The notes under the pieces: model-generated | The model's database searches: none | The model's input: the letters and a program-made list of their open reading frames with translations, nothing else | Told to the model about the DNA's origin: nothing | Program-made: the position numbers and the translations under genes | Part shown: one piece after another, positions 6,765 through 13,260 of the stretch | Position numbering within the stretch: position 1 is the stretch's first letter | How the letters are laid out: the number at the start of each line of letters is the position of its first letter | DNA from: Pleurocapsa sp. MO_226.B13 | GTDB taxonomy: Bacteria > Cyanobacteriota > Cyanobacteriia > Cyanobacteriales > Xenococcaceae | DNA: 13,260 nt | NCBI GenBank assembly: GCA_030064795.1 | Contig: JASJEI010000189.1 | Location: 1-13,260 of the forward strand | Direction: 5' to 3'

Positions 6765-7715
6765 GTGTCTGACAATACGATTGAAATTGCTAAAGAGATA
6801 ATTACCCCAGGACAATTACGCCGTTTTGAATTACCTGTTAGTCGCTTGACTACCCAGACTTTATTATCGCTACCCGTAACGGTAGTTAATGGTGTCGATC
6901 CTGGACCAAAATTATGGCTGAGCGCAGCTATTCATGGTGACGAGCTAAATGGAGTAGAAATTATTGCTCAAATATTGGGGCGAGTGAACCCCCAGAAGTT
7001 GCGGGGTACAATAATTGCCGTTTCGATTGTTAATGTATTTGGTTTTATCGAACAATCCCGCTATCTTCCCGATCGCCGAGATCTAAATCGCTCGTTTCCT
7101 GGCTCAGAAAATGGCTCTTTGGCTTCTCGGTTAGCTAATTTATTTATGCGGGAAATTGTCGAGCGCAGTACCCACGGTATCGATCTCCACACAGCAGCAG
7201 TACACCGCATCAATTTACCCCAAATCCGTGCCAATTTGGAAGATGAAACTACCTACCGTTGTGCCAAAGCCTTTGGCGCGCCAATAATGATGCACTCCAA
7301 ATCTAGATTTGGCTCGTTACGTCACGCTGCTACTAAAAAAGGTCTGCCTGTTTTACTTTATGAAGCGGGGGAAGCGTTGCGTTTCGATCCAAGAGCGATC
7401 GAGTTTGGCGTTCGAGGTATTTTACGGGTGATGAATTGTTTGGAAATGTATCAAGATGAATTAATATCCGACCCCGCTGACTCTTTGGAAAGCAGAGACA
7501 GTAAATGGATCAGGGCTTCTTGTGGCGGTATATTTCACCTGGAAGTTAATTTGGGGGAAAAAGTCACCAGAAAACAGGAATTAGGCTTTATTACCAATGC
7601 TTTTGGCGAGAAACGAGTTGCAGTACGCGCTACCGTCAACGGTATTGTTATTAGTTACACGCAAAATCCTTTAGTCAACCAAGGTGATGCCATCATTCAC
7701 TTAGCGGTAATTTAA
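6765..7715 (+). CDS. Zinc-dependent deacylase, AstE/aspartoacylase (M14-like) family
   Basis: This 316-residue enzyme belongs to the succinylglutamate desuccinylase/aspartoacylase group, which hydrolyses amide bonds next to carboxylates using one zinc. The zinc ligands are His57 and Glu60 (IHGDE) and His142 (DLHTA). RDLNRSFPG (105-113) supplies substrate-carboxylate binding residues, and Glu200 in LLYEAGE is the likely general base. A beta-rich C-terminal domain follows from about 250. Translation starts at GTG: a TAG lies directly upstream in frame, and the first internal ATG is far downstream, beyond the zinc site. It follows rimK by 23 bases. A true AstE acts in arginine catabolism, but no ast genes are here and the partner is a glutamate ligase. 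The substrate may therefore be a RimK product; this is inference from context. Confidence 0.9.
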   Translation: MSDNTIEIAKEIITPGQLRRFELPVSRLTTQTLLSLPVTVVNGVDPGPKLWLSAAIHGDELNGVEIIAQILGRVNPQKLRGTIIAVSIVNVFGFIEQSRYLPDRRDLNRSFPGSENGSLASRLANLFMREIVERSTHGIDLHTAAVHRINLPQIRANLEDETTYRCAKAFGAPIMMHSKSRFGSLRHAATKKGLPVLLYEAGEALRFDPRAIEFGVRGILRVMNCLEMYQDELISDPADSLESRDSKWIRASCGGIFHLEVNLGEKVTRKQELGFITNAFGEKRVAVRATVNGIVISYTQNPLVNQGDAIIHLAVI

Positions 7716-7751
7716 CCCAAGTTCTGAATTTAACAGAGTCCCCAGAGGAAG

Positions 7752-7767
7752 AAAGGACAAAGGACAA
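7752..7767. repeat. Short heptamer tandem repeat
   Basis: AAAGGAC occurs twice in tandem, followed by AA. Short degenerate GGACAA-type heptamer arrays are common between cyanobacterial genes. This is a minimal two-copy example 37 bases after the deacylase stop, with no evident function. Confidence 0.45.
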
Positions 7768-8110
7768 CTAACCCAAAAAAGTCTACTTTTAAAATTAGTC
7801 AAGGTTTTCTGGATTTAATTAATCTGTTCATAACTTATTGAAAGCTTTGTTATTAATTTTATTTCGGTTCGGAATGACTTTCTACTTGTATTACATTAAA
7901 TATAATTGAAAACATCATGCTTTTTAGTAAAAAAGTAATTTAGCAATGAGCAATAGAGGTGCTTTTATCTTAACTTTAACTGTCATTTAGTCTAAATCGC
8001 TCAATTTGTCAGGTTTTTGAATTTATATTTACCCTAATAGCCAAAAATATCTGGCTTGAAAACACTAGCAGAATCTGAAATAATTCAACTATTATTTATC
8101 AAGCAATTTG

Positions 8111-8138
8111 AGATATGTTTGATATCTTATAGATATGT
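8111..8138. promoter_or_regulatory. Direct repeat in the promoter region of the binding-protein operon
   Basis: AGATATGT is present at 8111-8118 and 8131-8138, exactly 20 bases apart, or about two helical turns, on either side of a GATATC palindrome. The repeats end 41 bases before the start codon, overlapping a -10-like TATAGA at 8128-8133. The position would suit a regulator binding site, but AT-rich chance is possible. Confidence 0.3.
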
Positions 8139-8179
8139 ATTTTACAGCTCGGTCTAGTTCGAGAATCTATTAAACGCAA

Positions 8180-9202
8180 ATGGCAAAGAAAATTTGGTTG
8201 TTAGCTATAGCTTTACTCTCAAGCTTTCTAATTACTACCAATTGGCATCGAATTCCTTCTACTGCTAGCAAGCCTATTCAAATCATAGATACTCCTGTGA
8301 CTCTCGGTTATAGTAGTTGGGCTGGATGGTGGCCCTGGGCGATCGCCGAAGCGGAAGGATTATTTAGCAAGCATAATCTCGACGTAGACCTGAAATGGTA
8401 CGACAATTACTCTACGTCGATGGAAGACTTGGCTGCGGGATACATAGACGGCAATTGTCAGACTCTCAACGATACAATTAGCTTTGCTGTTGATGCAGTC
8501 AAAGGTGAAGTAGTAGTTTTAGTTAATGACAACTCGGCGGGTAATGACAAAATTATCGCAGCAGCAGGGATCGATGAAGTTAAGGACTTAGAAAATAAAC
8601 TAGTCGCCGTTGAAGCTGGAGTGGTAGATGACTTTCTGTTGACATTGGCATTGGAACGGGAAGGAATGTCTAGAGACGACGTGCAAATTCTAGATCTAGA
8701 AACTGGTGCAGCAGTGGAGGCATTTGCTGCCGAGCAAGCGGATGCAGTAGGAGCATTTCCGCCATTTTGGTTAACCGCCCTCAAACGAGATGGTGCCAAA
8801 GAAATAACTTCTTCTGCCGAATTTCCTGGAGCAATTCCCGATTTATTAGTAGTCACTCAAGAGCTAGTCGATCGGCATCCCGAAAAAGTTCAAGCCCTAA
8901 CTGATACTTGGTTTGACATTCTAGATTTCATGGACAGCAATCCCGTTAGAGCCGATGAAATTATGGCCGAGCGAGCGGGAGTTAGCTACGAACAGATGGA
9001 GCTATTTAAGGCGGGGACAAAAATGTTTACTCTAGAGGACAATTTGGAGGCATTTAGTGAAGGCAATGACATGAAACATATGCCTTATGCTGCGGTAAAG
9101 ATTACAGATTTTTTGCAAAACAAGCTCAAAATAATAGATAAACAGCCCAATCTCACCAAAATATTTAATCCGAGTTTTGTCAAAGCTTATGCCCTCAAAT
9201 AA
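8180..9202 (+). CDS. ABC-type solute-binding protein, NrtA/SsuA-like
   Basis: This 340-residue extracytoplasmic binding protein delivers a small nitrogen or sulfur compound to an ABC importer. The start is fixed by an in-frame TAA nine bases upstream. Residues 1-20 form a hydrophobic export signal or anchor without a lipobox cysteine. The mature part begins with VTLGYSSWAGWWPWAIAEAEG, followed by LVNDNSAGND (114-123), VAVEAGVVDDFLL (142-154) and IPDLLVV (219-225). These motifs resemble the binding proteins found near urea carboxylase or guanidine-degradation genes more than those for nitrate or sulfonates. That is recognition from memory, not a search. No permease or ATPase is nearby; the next gene overlaps its end by 14 bases. 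The cognate transporter must be elsewhere, or the protein has a sensing role. Confidence 0.85.
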   Translation: MAKKIWLLAIALLSSFLITTNWHRIPSTASKPIQIIDTPVTLGYSSWAGWWPWAIAEAEGLFSKHNLDVDLKWYDNYSTSMEDLAAGYIDGNCQTLNDTISFAVDAVKGEVVVLVNDNSAGNDKIIAAAGIDEVKDLENKLVAVEAGVVDDFLLTLALEREGMSRDDVQILDLETGAAVEAFAAEQADAVGAFPPFWLTALKRDGAKEITSSAEFPGAIPDLLVVTQELVDRHPEKVQALTDTWFDILDFMDSNPVRADEIMAERAGVSYEQMELFKAGTKMFTLEDNLEAFSEGNDMKHMPYAAVKITDFLQNKLKIIDKQPNLTKIFNPSFVKAYALK

Positions 9203-10382
9203 TCGCCCTGAAAAAATTTCTGCGGTTAAAAATCAAAAGCAGATTTGTCCTAAATGTAGTTTTGAAAATAATCTTTCCGCTGTCTACTGTGAAATTTGTT
9301 TTTACCCTTTAGATATTTCTGGCTCTCTAATGAAACAACCCCCAACATTTAAACCACAACCAAACAACAGATATCGCAATTCCCAGAGCAATTTTCAACA
9401 AGAAATACGAAAACCCAGCGTACTTATTGGTTTGGCAGTTTTGATCGGTGCGATCGCTTTATGGATTGATTACTTTAATTCTCGTCGCCCCGATTACTTA
9501 AGCTTTTCTGAAAGAAGGAATCATATTGCTCTTTACGACTCTATGACCGAGGTTAAAAGAGTACCTCAAGGCTTATTTAACTATGGTGGCGCGCTTTATT
9601 TTGCGTCCTTAGTCGCCCATGGGATGAACGATGCGATCTTGCAGGAATATCCCAATTTTGCTCTAAGATACACCAAACCCAAAAACAACGACCAAAGTTA
9701 TGCTAACGGGATTCAGATGTTGTTAGATGGAGAGCTTAGTTTTGCTTTCAACGGACGCTCTTTAGTCGATCGAGAATATTATCAGGCGCATTTACGCTCC
9801 TTTAATCTTCAGCAAGTACCCATTGCCATCGACGGAATTGTTTTTTTTGCTAATCCCAAGGTGACAGTAGATGGTCTAAGTATCGATCGAGTTCGAGATA
9901 TCTTTACAGGAAAAATTACCAACTGGCAGGAACTGGGAGGAGAAGATTTAGCCATAACCCCAGTGATGCTAACTCCAGAAAACATTGAAATTTTAAGTTT
10001 AGACAATCCCAATAAGATTCCCCAGACAACCGAGTACGTCGATAACTATACCCTAGCTTTACGGAAAGTCATTGCTACACCAGGGGCAATTTCTTTTGCT
10101 TCTGCTTCTTTGGTACAAAAACAACAGCTAATCAAAATTTTGAGTTTAGCCCCAGAAAATTCGACTAACTATGTTGCTCCTTTCAATTCACAAGGGAAAC
10201 CCAATCTAGAATTATTCAAAAATGGTAGCTATCCCCTAACCCGACGTTTGTTTCTGGTGCTGCGCCAAGACGGAACTCCCGATTGGCTAGCGGGAAAAGC
10301 TTATGCCGAAATGATCGTCTCCAATCAAGGTCAGGAGATCGTCGAAAAAGCAGGCTTCGTCCCTATCTACAAAGACCAATAA
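9189..10382 (+). CDS. Zinc-ribbon, membrane-anchored PstS-like binding protein
   Basis: This 397-residue protein (from the ATG at 9189) has three parts. An N-terminal zinc ribbon has Cys20, Cys23, Cys34 and Cys37 in CPKC...CEIC. A Pro/Gln/Asn-rich linker is followed by one membrane helix at about 77-95. A PstS-like periplasmic-binding domain runs from about 105 to the end (IDGIVFFANP, RDIFTGKITNWQELGG, TPGAISFASASLV). Cysteines before the helix and the fold after it predict zinc ribbon inside, binding domain outside. The phosphate-loop serines and threonines expected after FNYGG are replaced by ALYFAS, and the R-x-x-x-S-G-T motif of PstS is not seen, so phosphate binding is doubtful. An in-frame TTG at 9177 would add four residues; the ATG is preferred. 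Its start overlaps the previous gene by 14 bases, suggesting translational coupling. No Shine-Dalgarno is visible. Confidence 0.86.
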   Translation: MPSNNRPEKISAVKNQKQICPKCSFENNLSAVYCEICFYPLDISGSLMKQPPTFKPQPNNRYRNSQSNFQQEIRKPSVLIGLAVLIGAIALWIDYFNSRRPDYLSFSERRNHIALYDSMTEVKRVPQGLFNYGGALYFASLVAHGMNDAILQEYPNFALRYTKPKNNDQSYANGIQMLLDGELSFAFNGRSLVDREYYQAHLRSFNLQQVPIAIDGIVFFANPKVTVDGLSIDRVRDIFTGKITNWQELGGEDLAITPVMLTPENIEILSLDNPNKIPQTTEYVDNYTLALRKVIATPGAISFASASLVQKQQLIKILSLAPENSTNYVAPFNSQGKPNLELFKNGSYPLTRRLFLVLRQDGTPDWLAGKAYAEMIVSNQGQEIVEKAGFVPIYKDQ

Positions 10383-10406
10383 CCATCTTGCTCATTGCTC
10401 GTAGTC

Positions 10407-10420
10407 AACCCTTTAGGGTT
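10407..10420. terminator. Small hairpin between convergent genes
   Basis: AACCC-TTTA-GGGTT forms a 5-bp stem in the 76-base gap between the convergent zinc-ribbon gene and the phycobilin lyase gene. It is flanked by AAAAAA on the plus strand, so neither direction has a proper T-tail after the stem. It may act as a weak bidirectional terminator. Confidence 0.3.
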
Positions 10421-10458
10421 AAAAAACCTGCTTTTAATTAAATACCTATTAAATACAC

Positions 10459-11034
10459 TTAATTTTGGTGTGCTTGAGCCATTTTCTTAAGGTCTTCGGG
10501 AGAAACACAACGACGTTCGGAGCAATAAGCCATTAGGCTGACTCCATTAAGCATCTGTACTGTGCTGACTCTAACTCGAAAATCATCGGTAAGAAACCAA
10601 CAGCGTTCTTGTCCCTGATTATTATCATAATCGGTGTTGATAGTCAGAATACCGTCTTCCCCAAACCAATAACGACTGATCGTGGGTAAACCATCAACAT
10701 AACCTTTATCGCGAATTAGTTTACCACTGCGTCCCGTCTCGTCATCGGGAACATCGATTAAGATGGCTGCATAGTTAGGATTGGGTTCTTTTTCTTCTAG
10801 ATTGGATTGCCAACTAAAGCTACCCCCTCCCTTGGCTTTGCTATAGTCAATCCCCTGCACTTGACAAACCTGCTTGACTTTAGGGTCGTCTGGTTCAATC
10901 ACCTTAACGATTAGATTAGATTCTCCCGACTCATCGGCAACAACATCAAAATGGTGAACGCTGCGCTCTGTATACCATTTACCCTCGCTTTTGCGAAAAA
11001 ACTCCATCATGGTCATGGGTACGTTTAAACGCAT
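10459..11034 (-). CDS. cpcS: CpcS/CpeS-type phycobiliprotein lyase
   Basis: CpcS/CpeS lyases are lipocalin-like beta-barrels that attach phycobilin to the Cys-82-equivalent site of phycobiliprotein subunits during phycobilisome assembly in the cytoplasm. The 191-residue length is normal. Family motifs are MMEFFRKSEGKWYTERS (9-25), the beta strand AILIDVPDDETGRSG (90-104), RYWFGEDGILTI (121-132), QERCWFLTDDFRVRVSTV (142-159) and CSERRC (171-176). The start at 11034 is supported by AGGAG ten bases upstream; other Met codons at residues 7, 9 and 10 lack this. The family has several subtypes for phycocyanobilin and phycoerythrobilin, and I cannot separate cpcS from cpeS or paralogues with certainty. 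It lies 110 bases downstream of the adenylate kinase gene on the same strand; that gap contains a 15-bp tandem repeat. Confidence 0.88.
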   Translation of the reverse strand: MRLNVPMTMMEFFRKSEGKWYTERSVHHFDVVADESGESNLIVKVIEPDDPKVKQVCQVQGIDYSKAKGGGSFSWQSNLEEKEPNPNYAAILIDVPDDETGRSGKLIRDKGYVDGLPTISRYWFGEDGILTINTDYDNNQGQERCWFLTDDFRVRVSTVQMLNGVSLMAYCSERRCVSPEDLKKMAQAHQN

Positions 11035-11066
11035 GAAAAACTAACTCCTAAAAAACTCAAAAAATT

Positions 11067-11096
11067 CTAGATATTTTAAAACTAGATATTTTAAAA
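11067..11096. repeat. 15-bp perfect tandem repeat upstream of the lyase gene
   Basis: CTAGATATTTTAAAA is present twice back to back with no mismatch, 33-62 bases upstream of the phycobilin lyase start codon. It sits in the adenylate kinase-lyase gap, in the expected promoter or leader. It may be a recent slippage duplication or a doubled regulatory site. Confidence 0.8.
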
Positions 11097-11144
11097 ATCT
11101 TATCCCAAGCTAGGGCAGCGAAGATAAATAATAAGTAAAGTAAA

Positions 11145-11693
11145 TCAACCGATCGCCGAGAAAATCTCTTGTTCTACTGCATCGGGAGATGATTCGCCGT
11201 CTACAGTTACTAGTCTTTGAGAGTAGTCATAATATTCTAAAATTGGCACGGTAAACTCTTGAAAGTTTTGGATGCGACGCTGAATTACTTCGGCGCGATC
11301 GTCTGCAAGCCCTCTGCCTAAAGCTCGTTGAGTCATCACCGCTTCGCTAACTTGAAGATAGATTGCCCAATCTAGTTTTTGTTCGATCTTGGTAAGTAAA
11401 AAATCCAATTCTTCAGCCTGAAATGCAGTACGGGGATAGCCTTCGAGTATCCAGCCATTACTGACATCAGGTTGAGTTAACCTTTGTTGAATAAATTGAA
11501 TCATCAAAGGATCGGGGACTAATTCTCCCTTTTCGACATAAATTCGGGCTTCCTTACCCAGATCGGTTCCTTGGGCCATACCTTCTCTGAGAATATCCCC
11601 TGTAGAAATGCTGGGAATATTGAGGCGATCGCAAATCCTAGCAGTCTGCGTCCCTTTTCCCGAACCCGTACCTCCTAACATCACTAATCTCAT
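11145..11693 (-). CDS. adk: Adenylate kinase, short-lid form
   Basis: Adenylate kinase interconverts ATP plus AMP with two ADP in the cytoplasm. The 182-residue protein has the P-loop GGTGSGKG (7-14, Lys13), the AMP-binding STGDILRE (30-37, Arg36), EGYPRT (84-89, Arg88) in place of the usual DGFPRT, and a short lid around GRGLADDRAEVIQRR (126-140). It therefore lacks the 27-residue zinc or hydrogen-bonded lid insert of long bacterial forms. The start is supported by GGAG seven bases before the ATG. It follows the prolyl oligopeptidase gene by 66 bases on the same strand. Cyanobacteria usually have another adk in the ribosomal-protein cluster, so this is probably a second paralogue. UMP/CMP kinase-like activity is an alternative. 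Confidence 0.88.
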   Translation of the reverse strand: MRLVMLGGTGSGKGTQTARICDRLNIPSISTGDILREGMAQGTDLGKEARIYVEKGELVPDPLMIQFIQQRLTQPDVSNGWILEGYPRTAFQAEELDFLLTKIEQKLDWAIYLQVSEAVMTQRALGRGLADDRAEVIQRRIQNFQEFTVPILEYYDYSQRLVTVDGESSPDAVEQEIFSAIG

Positions 11694-11759
11694 GATTATT
11701 CTCCGTTACGCTCAACATCATGCTCTTCCGTTGTAACTTAAGGAGCTTTGACTATACAA

Positions 11760-13260
11760 TTAATCACTATCTGCTGGTTTCATTGCCAAATTAGCAACTA
11801 AAAATGCCCATTTATCCGCAGCTTCTTCAATAATTTTACTAGTAGGCTTACCAGCACCATGTCCTGCTTTAGTTTCGATCCGAATCAAAACGGGATTATC
11901 TCCTTGATGTGCAGCTTGTAGCGCAGCAGCAAATTTAAAACTATGAGCGGGGACAACGCGATCGTCTGTATCCGCAGTGGTAATCATGGTTGCAGGATAC
12001 TCTACACCCTCTTTTAAGTTGTGCAGGGGAGAATAGGCGTAAAGTGTTTTAAAATCAGCTTCGTTATCGGGATCGCCATATTCCGAACACCACGCCCAAC
12101 CAATTGTAAACTTATGAAAACGGAGCATATCTAACACCCCGACTGCGGGGAGTGCAGCAGCAAATAAATCGGGACGCTGAGTCATACAAGCACCCACCAA
12201 CAAACCGCCATTACTTCCCCCCGCGATCGCCAATTTATCGCTAGAAGTATATTTATTTTCGATCAGCCATTCTGCTGCTGCAATAAAATCATCAAAGACA
12301 TTTTGTTTCTTATCTTTCATTCCCGCCTGATGCCAAGCTTCGCCATACTCGCCACCACCGCGCAGGTTGGGTACGGCATAGATTCCTCCCATTTCCAGCC
12401 AAACGAGATTGCTAACAGAAAAACTAGGGGTTAGGGAAATATTAAAACCACCATAGGCGTAAAGATAAGTAGGATTATTGCCATCGAGTTCAATTCCCTT
12501 CTTATGGGTAATAAACATCGGTATTCTTGTACCATCTTGACTGGGATAAAATACCTGTTGGGTTTGATAGTCGTCACTGTTAAAGTCCACCTGGGGTTGA
12601 CGGAAGAGGGTGCTTTCTCCTGTAATCATGTCGTAGCGATAGATAGTGGCGGGAGTAGTAAAACTAGTAAAAGTGTAAAAAGTTTCCCTATCTTCGCGTT
12701 TACCGCCAAAACCACCCGCAGAGCAAATTCCTGGTAATTCTACTTCGCGGACAAAACTACCATCGAGGTTAAAAATTTTAATTTGCGATCGCGCATCCTT
12801 GAGATAGTCGGTAACAAACTGATTATTGAGAATACCCACACTTTCTAAGGTTTCTGATGCTTCGGGAATAATTTCTCGCCAGTTGGCTTTTTCGGGGTTG
12901 TTTAGATCGATAGCAATGATTTTGCCACGGGGCGCATTTAAATCGGTTTGTACTAAAAAAGTATCCCCTTCGTTATCAATTACGCCGTAACTAGCTTCAA
13001 ATTCGCTAATTAGTTCGGTAACTTCGCTCTCTGGGCGTTCTAAATTTTTATAAAAGATTAAATTCTTACTATCCGTACCCAACAAAACACTGATAACTAA
13101 ATACTTGCCATCTTCGGTAACACCACCGCTAAAACGCCATTCTTTTTGGTCGGGACGATGATAGATTAAAGGATCTTCTGCTTGTTCTGTACCCAAGCGG
13201 TGATAGTAGAGCTTCTGATAATAGTTGACATCCTCAAACTTAGTTTCCTCATTGGGTTCA
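11760..13260 (-). CDS. Prolyl oligopeptidase, 5' end outside the window
   Basis: This is a serine peptidase of family S9A, which cuts short peptides after proline and is normally about 690 residues. About 500 residues are present. The frame stays open to the window edge: YYHRLGTEQAEDPL reads through the TTG at 13194-13196, so that is not the start and about 190 N-terminal residues are missing. The part seen holds most of the beta-propeller and the whole C-terminal alpha/beta-hydrolase domain. The nucleophile is in GGSNGG (Ser codon at 12213-12215), the acid in TADTDDRVVP and the histidine in KAGHGAGK. LRGGGEYGEAWHQAGM is the usual S9A segment before the nucleophile. No export signal can be judged without the N terminus. 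It heads a co-directional run with adk and the phycobilin lyase gene, but a shared function is not obvious. Confidence 0.94.
   Translation of the reverse strand, partial: EPNEETKFEDVNYYQKLYYHRLGTEQAEDPLIYHRPDQKEWRFSGGVTEDGKYLVISVLLGTDSKNLIFYKNLERPESEVTELISEFEASYGVIDNEGDTFLVQTDLNAPRGKIIAIDLNNPEKANWREIIPEASETLESVGILNNQFVTDYLKDARSQIKIFNLDGSFVREVELPGICSAGGFGGKREDRETFYTFTSFTTPATIYRYDMITGESTLFRQPQVDFNSDDYQTQQVFYPSQDGTRIPMFITHKKGIELDGNNPTYLYAYGGFNISLTPSFSVSNLVWLEMGGIYAVPNLRGGGEYGEAWHQAGMKDKKQNVFDDFIAAAEWLIENKYTSSDKLAIAGGSNGGLLVGACMTQRPDLFAAALPAVGVLDMLRFHKFTIGWAWCSEYGDPDNEADFKTLYAYSPLHNLKEGVEYPATMITTADTDDRVVPAHSFKFAAALQAAHQGDNPVLIRIETKAGHGAGKPTSKIIEEAADKWAFLVANLAMKPADSD

Larger units (their letters stand above)
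7716..8179. other. Gene-free AT-rich interval before the binding-protein pair
   Basis: I find no coding region or RNA gene here. It holds a short heptamer repeat near its start, scattered weak hairpins such as AGCCA/TGGCT (8039-8043 and 8052-8056), and a pair of AGATATGT repeats just before the downstream gene. No strong terminator for the deacylase gene is visible. Confidence 0.55.

Noticed and set aside
8148..8167. GGTCTAGTTCGAGA resembles a conserved core piece of the guanidine-I (ykkC) riboswitch, tempting given the downstream binding protein
   Set aside because: The other conserved parts of the aptamer, including the downstream ACGR-type and GCCCGGG-like segments, are absent, and the start codon follows 12-15 bases later, leaving no room.
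8458..8856. Minus-strand open frame of 132 codons inside the solute-binding protein gene
   Set aside because: It lies fully opposite a well-supported gene, and its product is a low-complexity Ser/Ala/Thr-rich sequence typical of an antisense shadow.
9177..9179. TTG as start of the zinc-ribbon gene
   Set aside because: An in-frame ATG lies four codons later, and neither has a Shine-Dalgarno; ATG is the more economical choice, though TTG is not excluded.
9809..10012. Minus-strand open frame of 67 codons inside the zinc-ribbon/PstS-like gene
   Set aside because: Antisense shadow with no recognisable domain or ribosome binding site.
12504..12737. Plus-strand open frame of 77 codons inside the prolyl oligopeptidase gene
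   Set aside because: Antisense to a conserved peptidase region, with no family resemblance.
13194..13196. TTG as start codon of prolyl oligopeptidase
   Set aside because: The frame is open through it to the window edge, and the upstream residues (KLYYHRLGTEQ) are typical family sequence; the real start is outside.

Overview
The window is chromosomal DNA of a cyanobacterium. The palindrome GCGATCGC (HIP1) occurs 12 times (885, 1518, 1839, 1913, 4204, 4676, 6722, 8339, 9450, 11625, 12223 and 12785), always inside genes. The gene content agrees: a CpcS/CpeS-type phycobilin lyase, a DUF1822 protein, a CHAT-CHASE2 protein and a zinc-ribbon/PstS-like protein. The DNA is AT-rich. I cannot name a genus.

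Layout. (1) 89-4342, minus strand: a three-gene cluster transcribed in the order atypical sigma-70-like factor, DUF1822 protein, CHAT-CHASE2 membrane protein. It looks like a signalling module joining an extracytoplasmic sensor, a caspase-like protease domain and a transcription factor; the links between the three are inferred. (2) 4473-5192, plus strand: ribonuclease III, divergent from the sigma gene. (3) 5193-5811: a 619-base gene-free stretch that is unusually structured. It holds a repeat/anti-repeat/repeat segment ending in a strong terminator, a 20-bp perfect palindrome, a second terminator-like hairpin and a compact hairpin upstream of rimK. One or two small RNAs or a leader are plausible. 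(4) 5812-7715, plus strand: a RimK glutamate ligase and a zinc-dependent M14/AstE-type deacylase, 23 bases apart, possibly an adding/removing pair. (5) 7716-8179: gene-free, AT-rich. (6) 8180-10382, plus strand: an ABC-type solute-binding protein without its permease or ATPase, overlapped by 14 bases by a membrane-anchored zinc-ribbon/PstS-like protein with a degenerate ligand pocket. (7) 10459-13260, minus strand: prolyl oligopeptidase (5' end outside the window), a short adenylate kinase and a phycobiliprotein lyase, in transcription order.

Most genes are recognisable housekeeping or common cyanobacterial families. The parts most likely to hold undescribed biology are the sigma/DUF1822/CHAT-CHASE2 cluster, the structured region between rnc and rimK, and the paired binding-protein genes.
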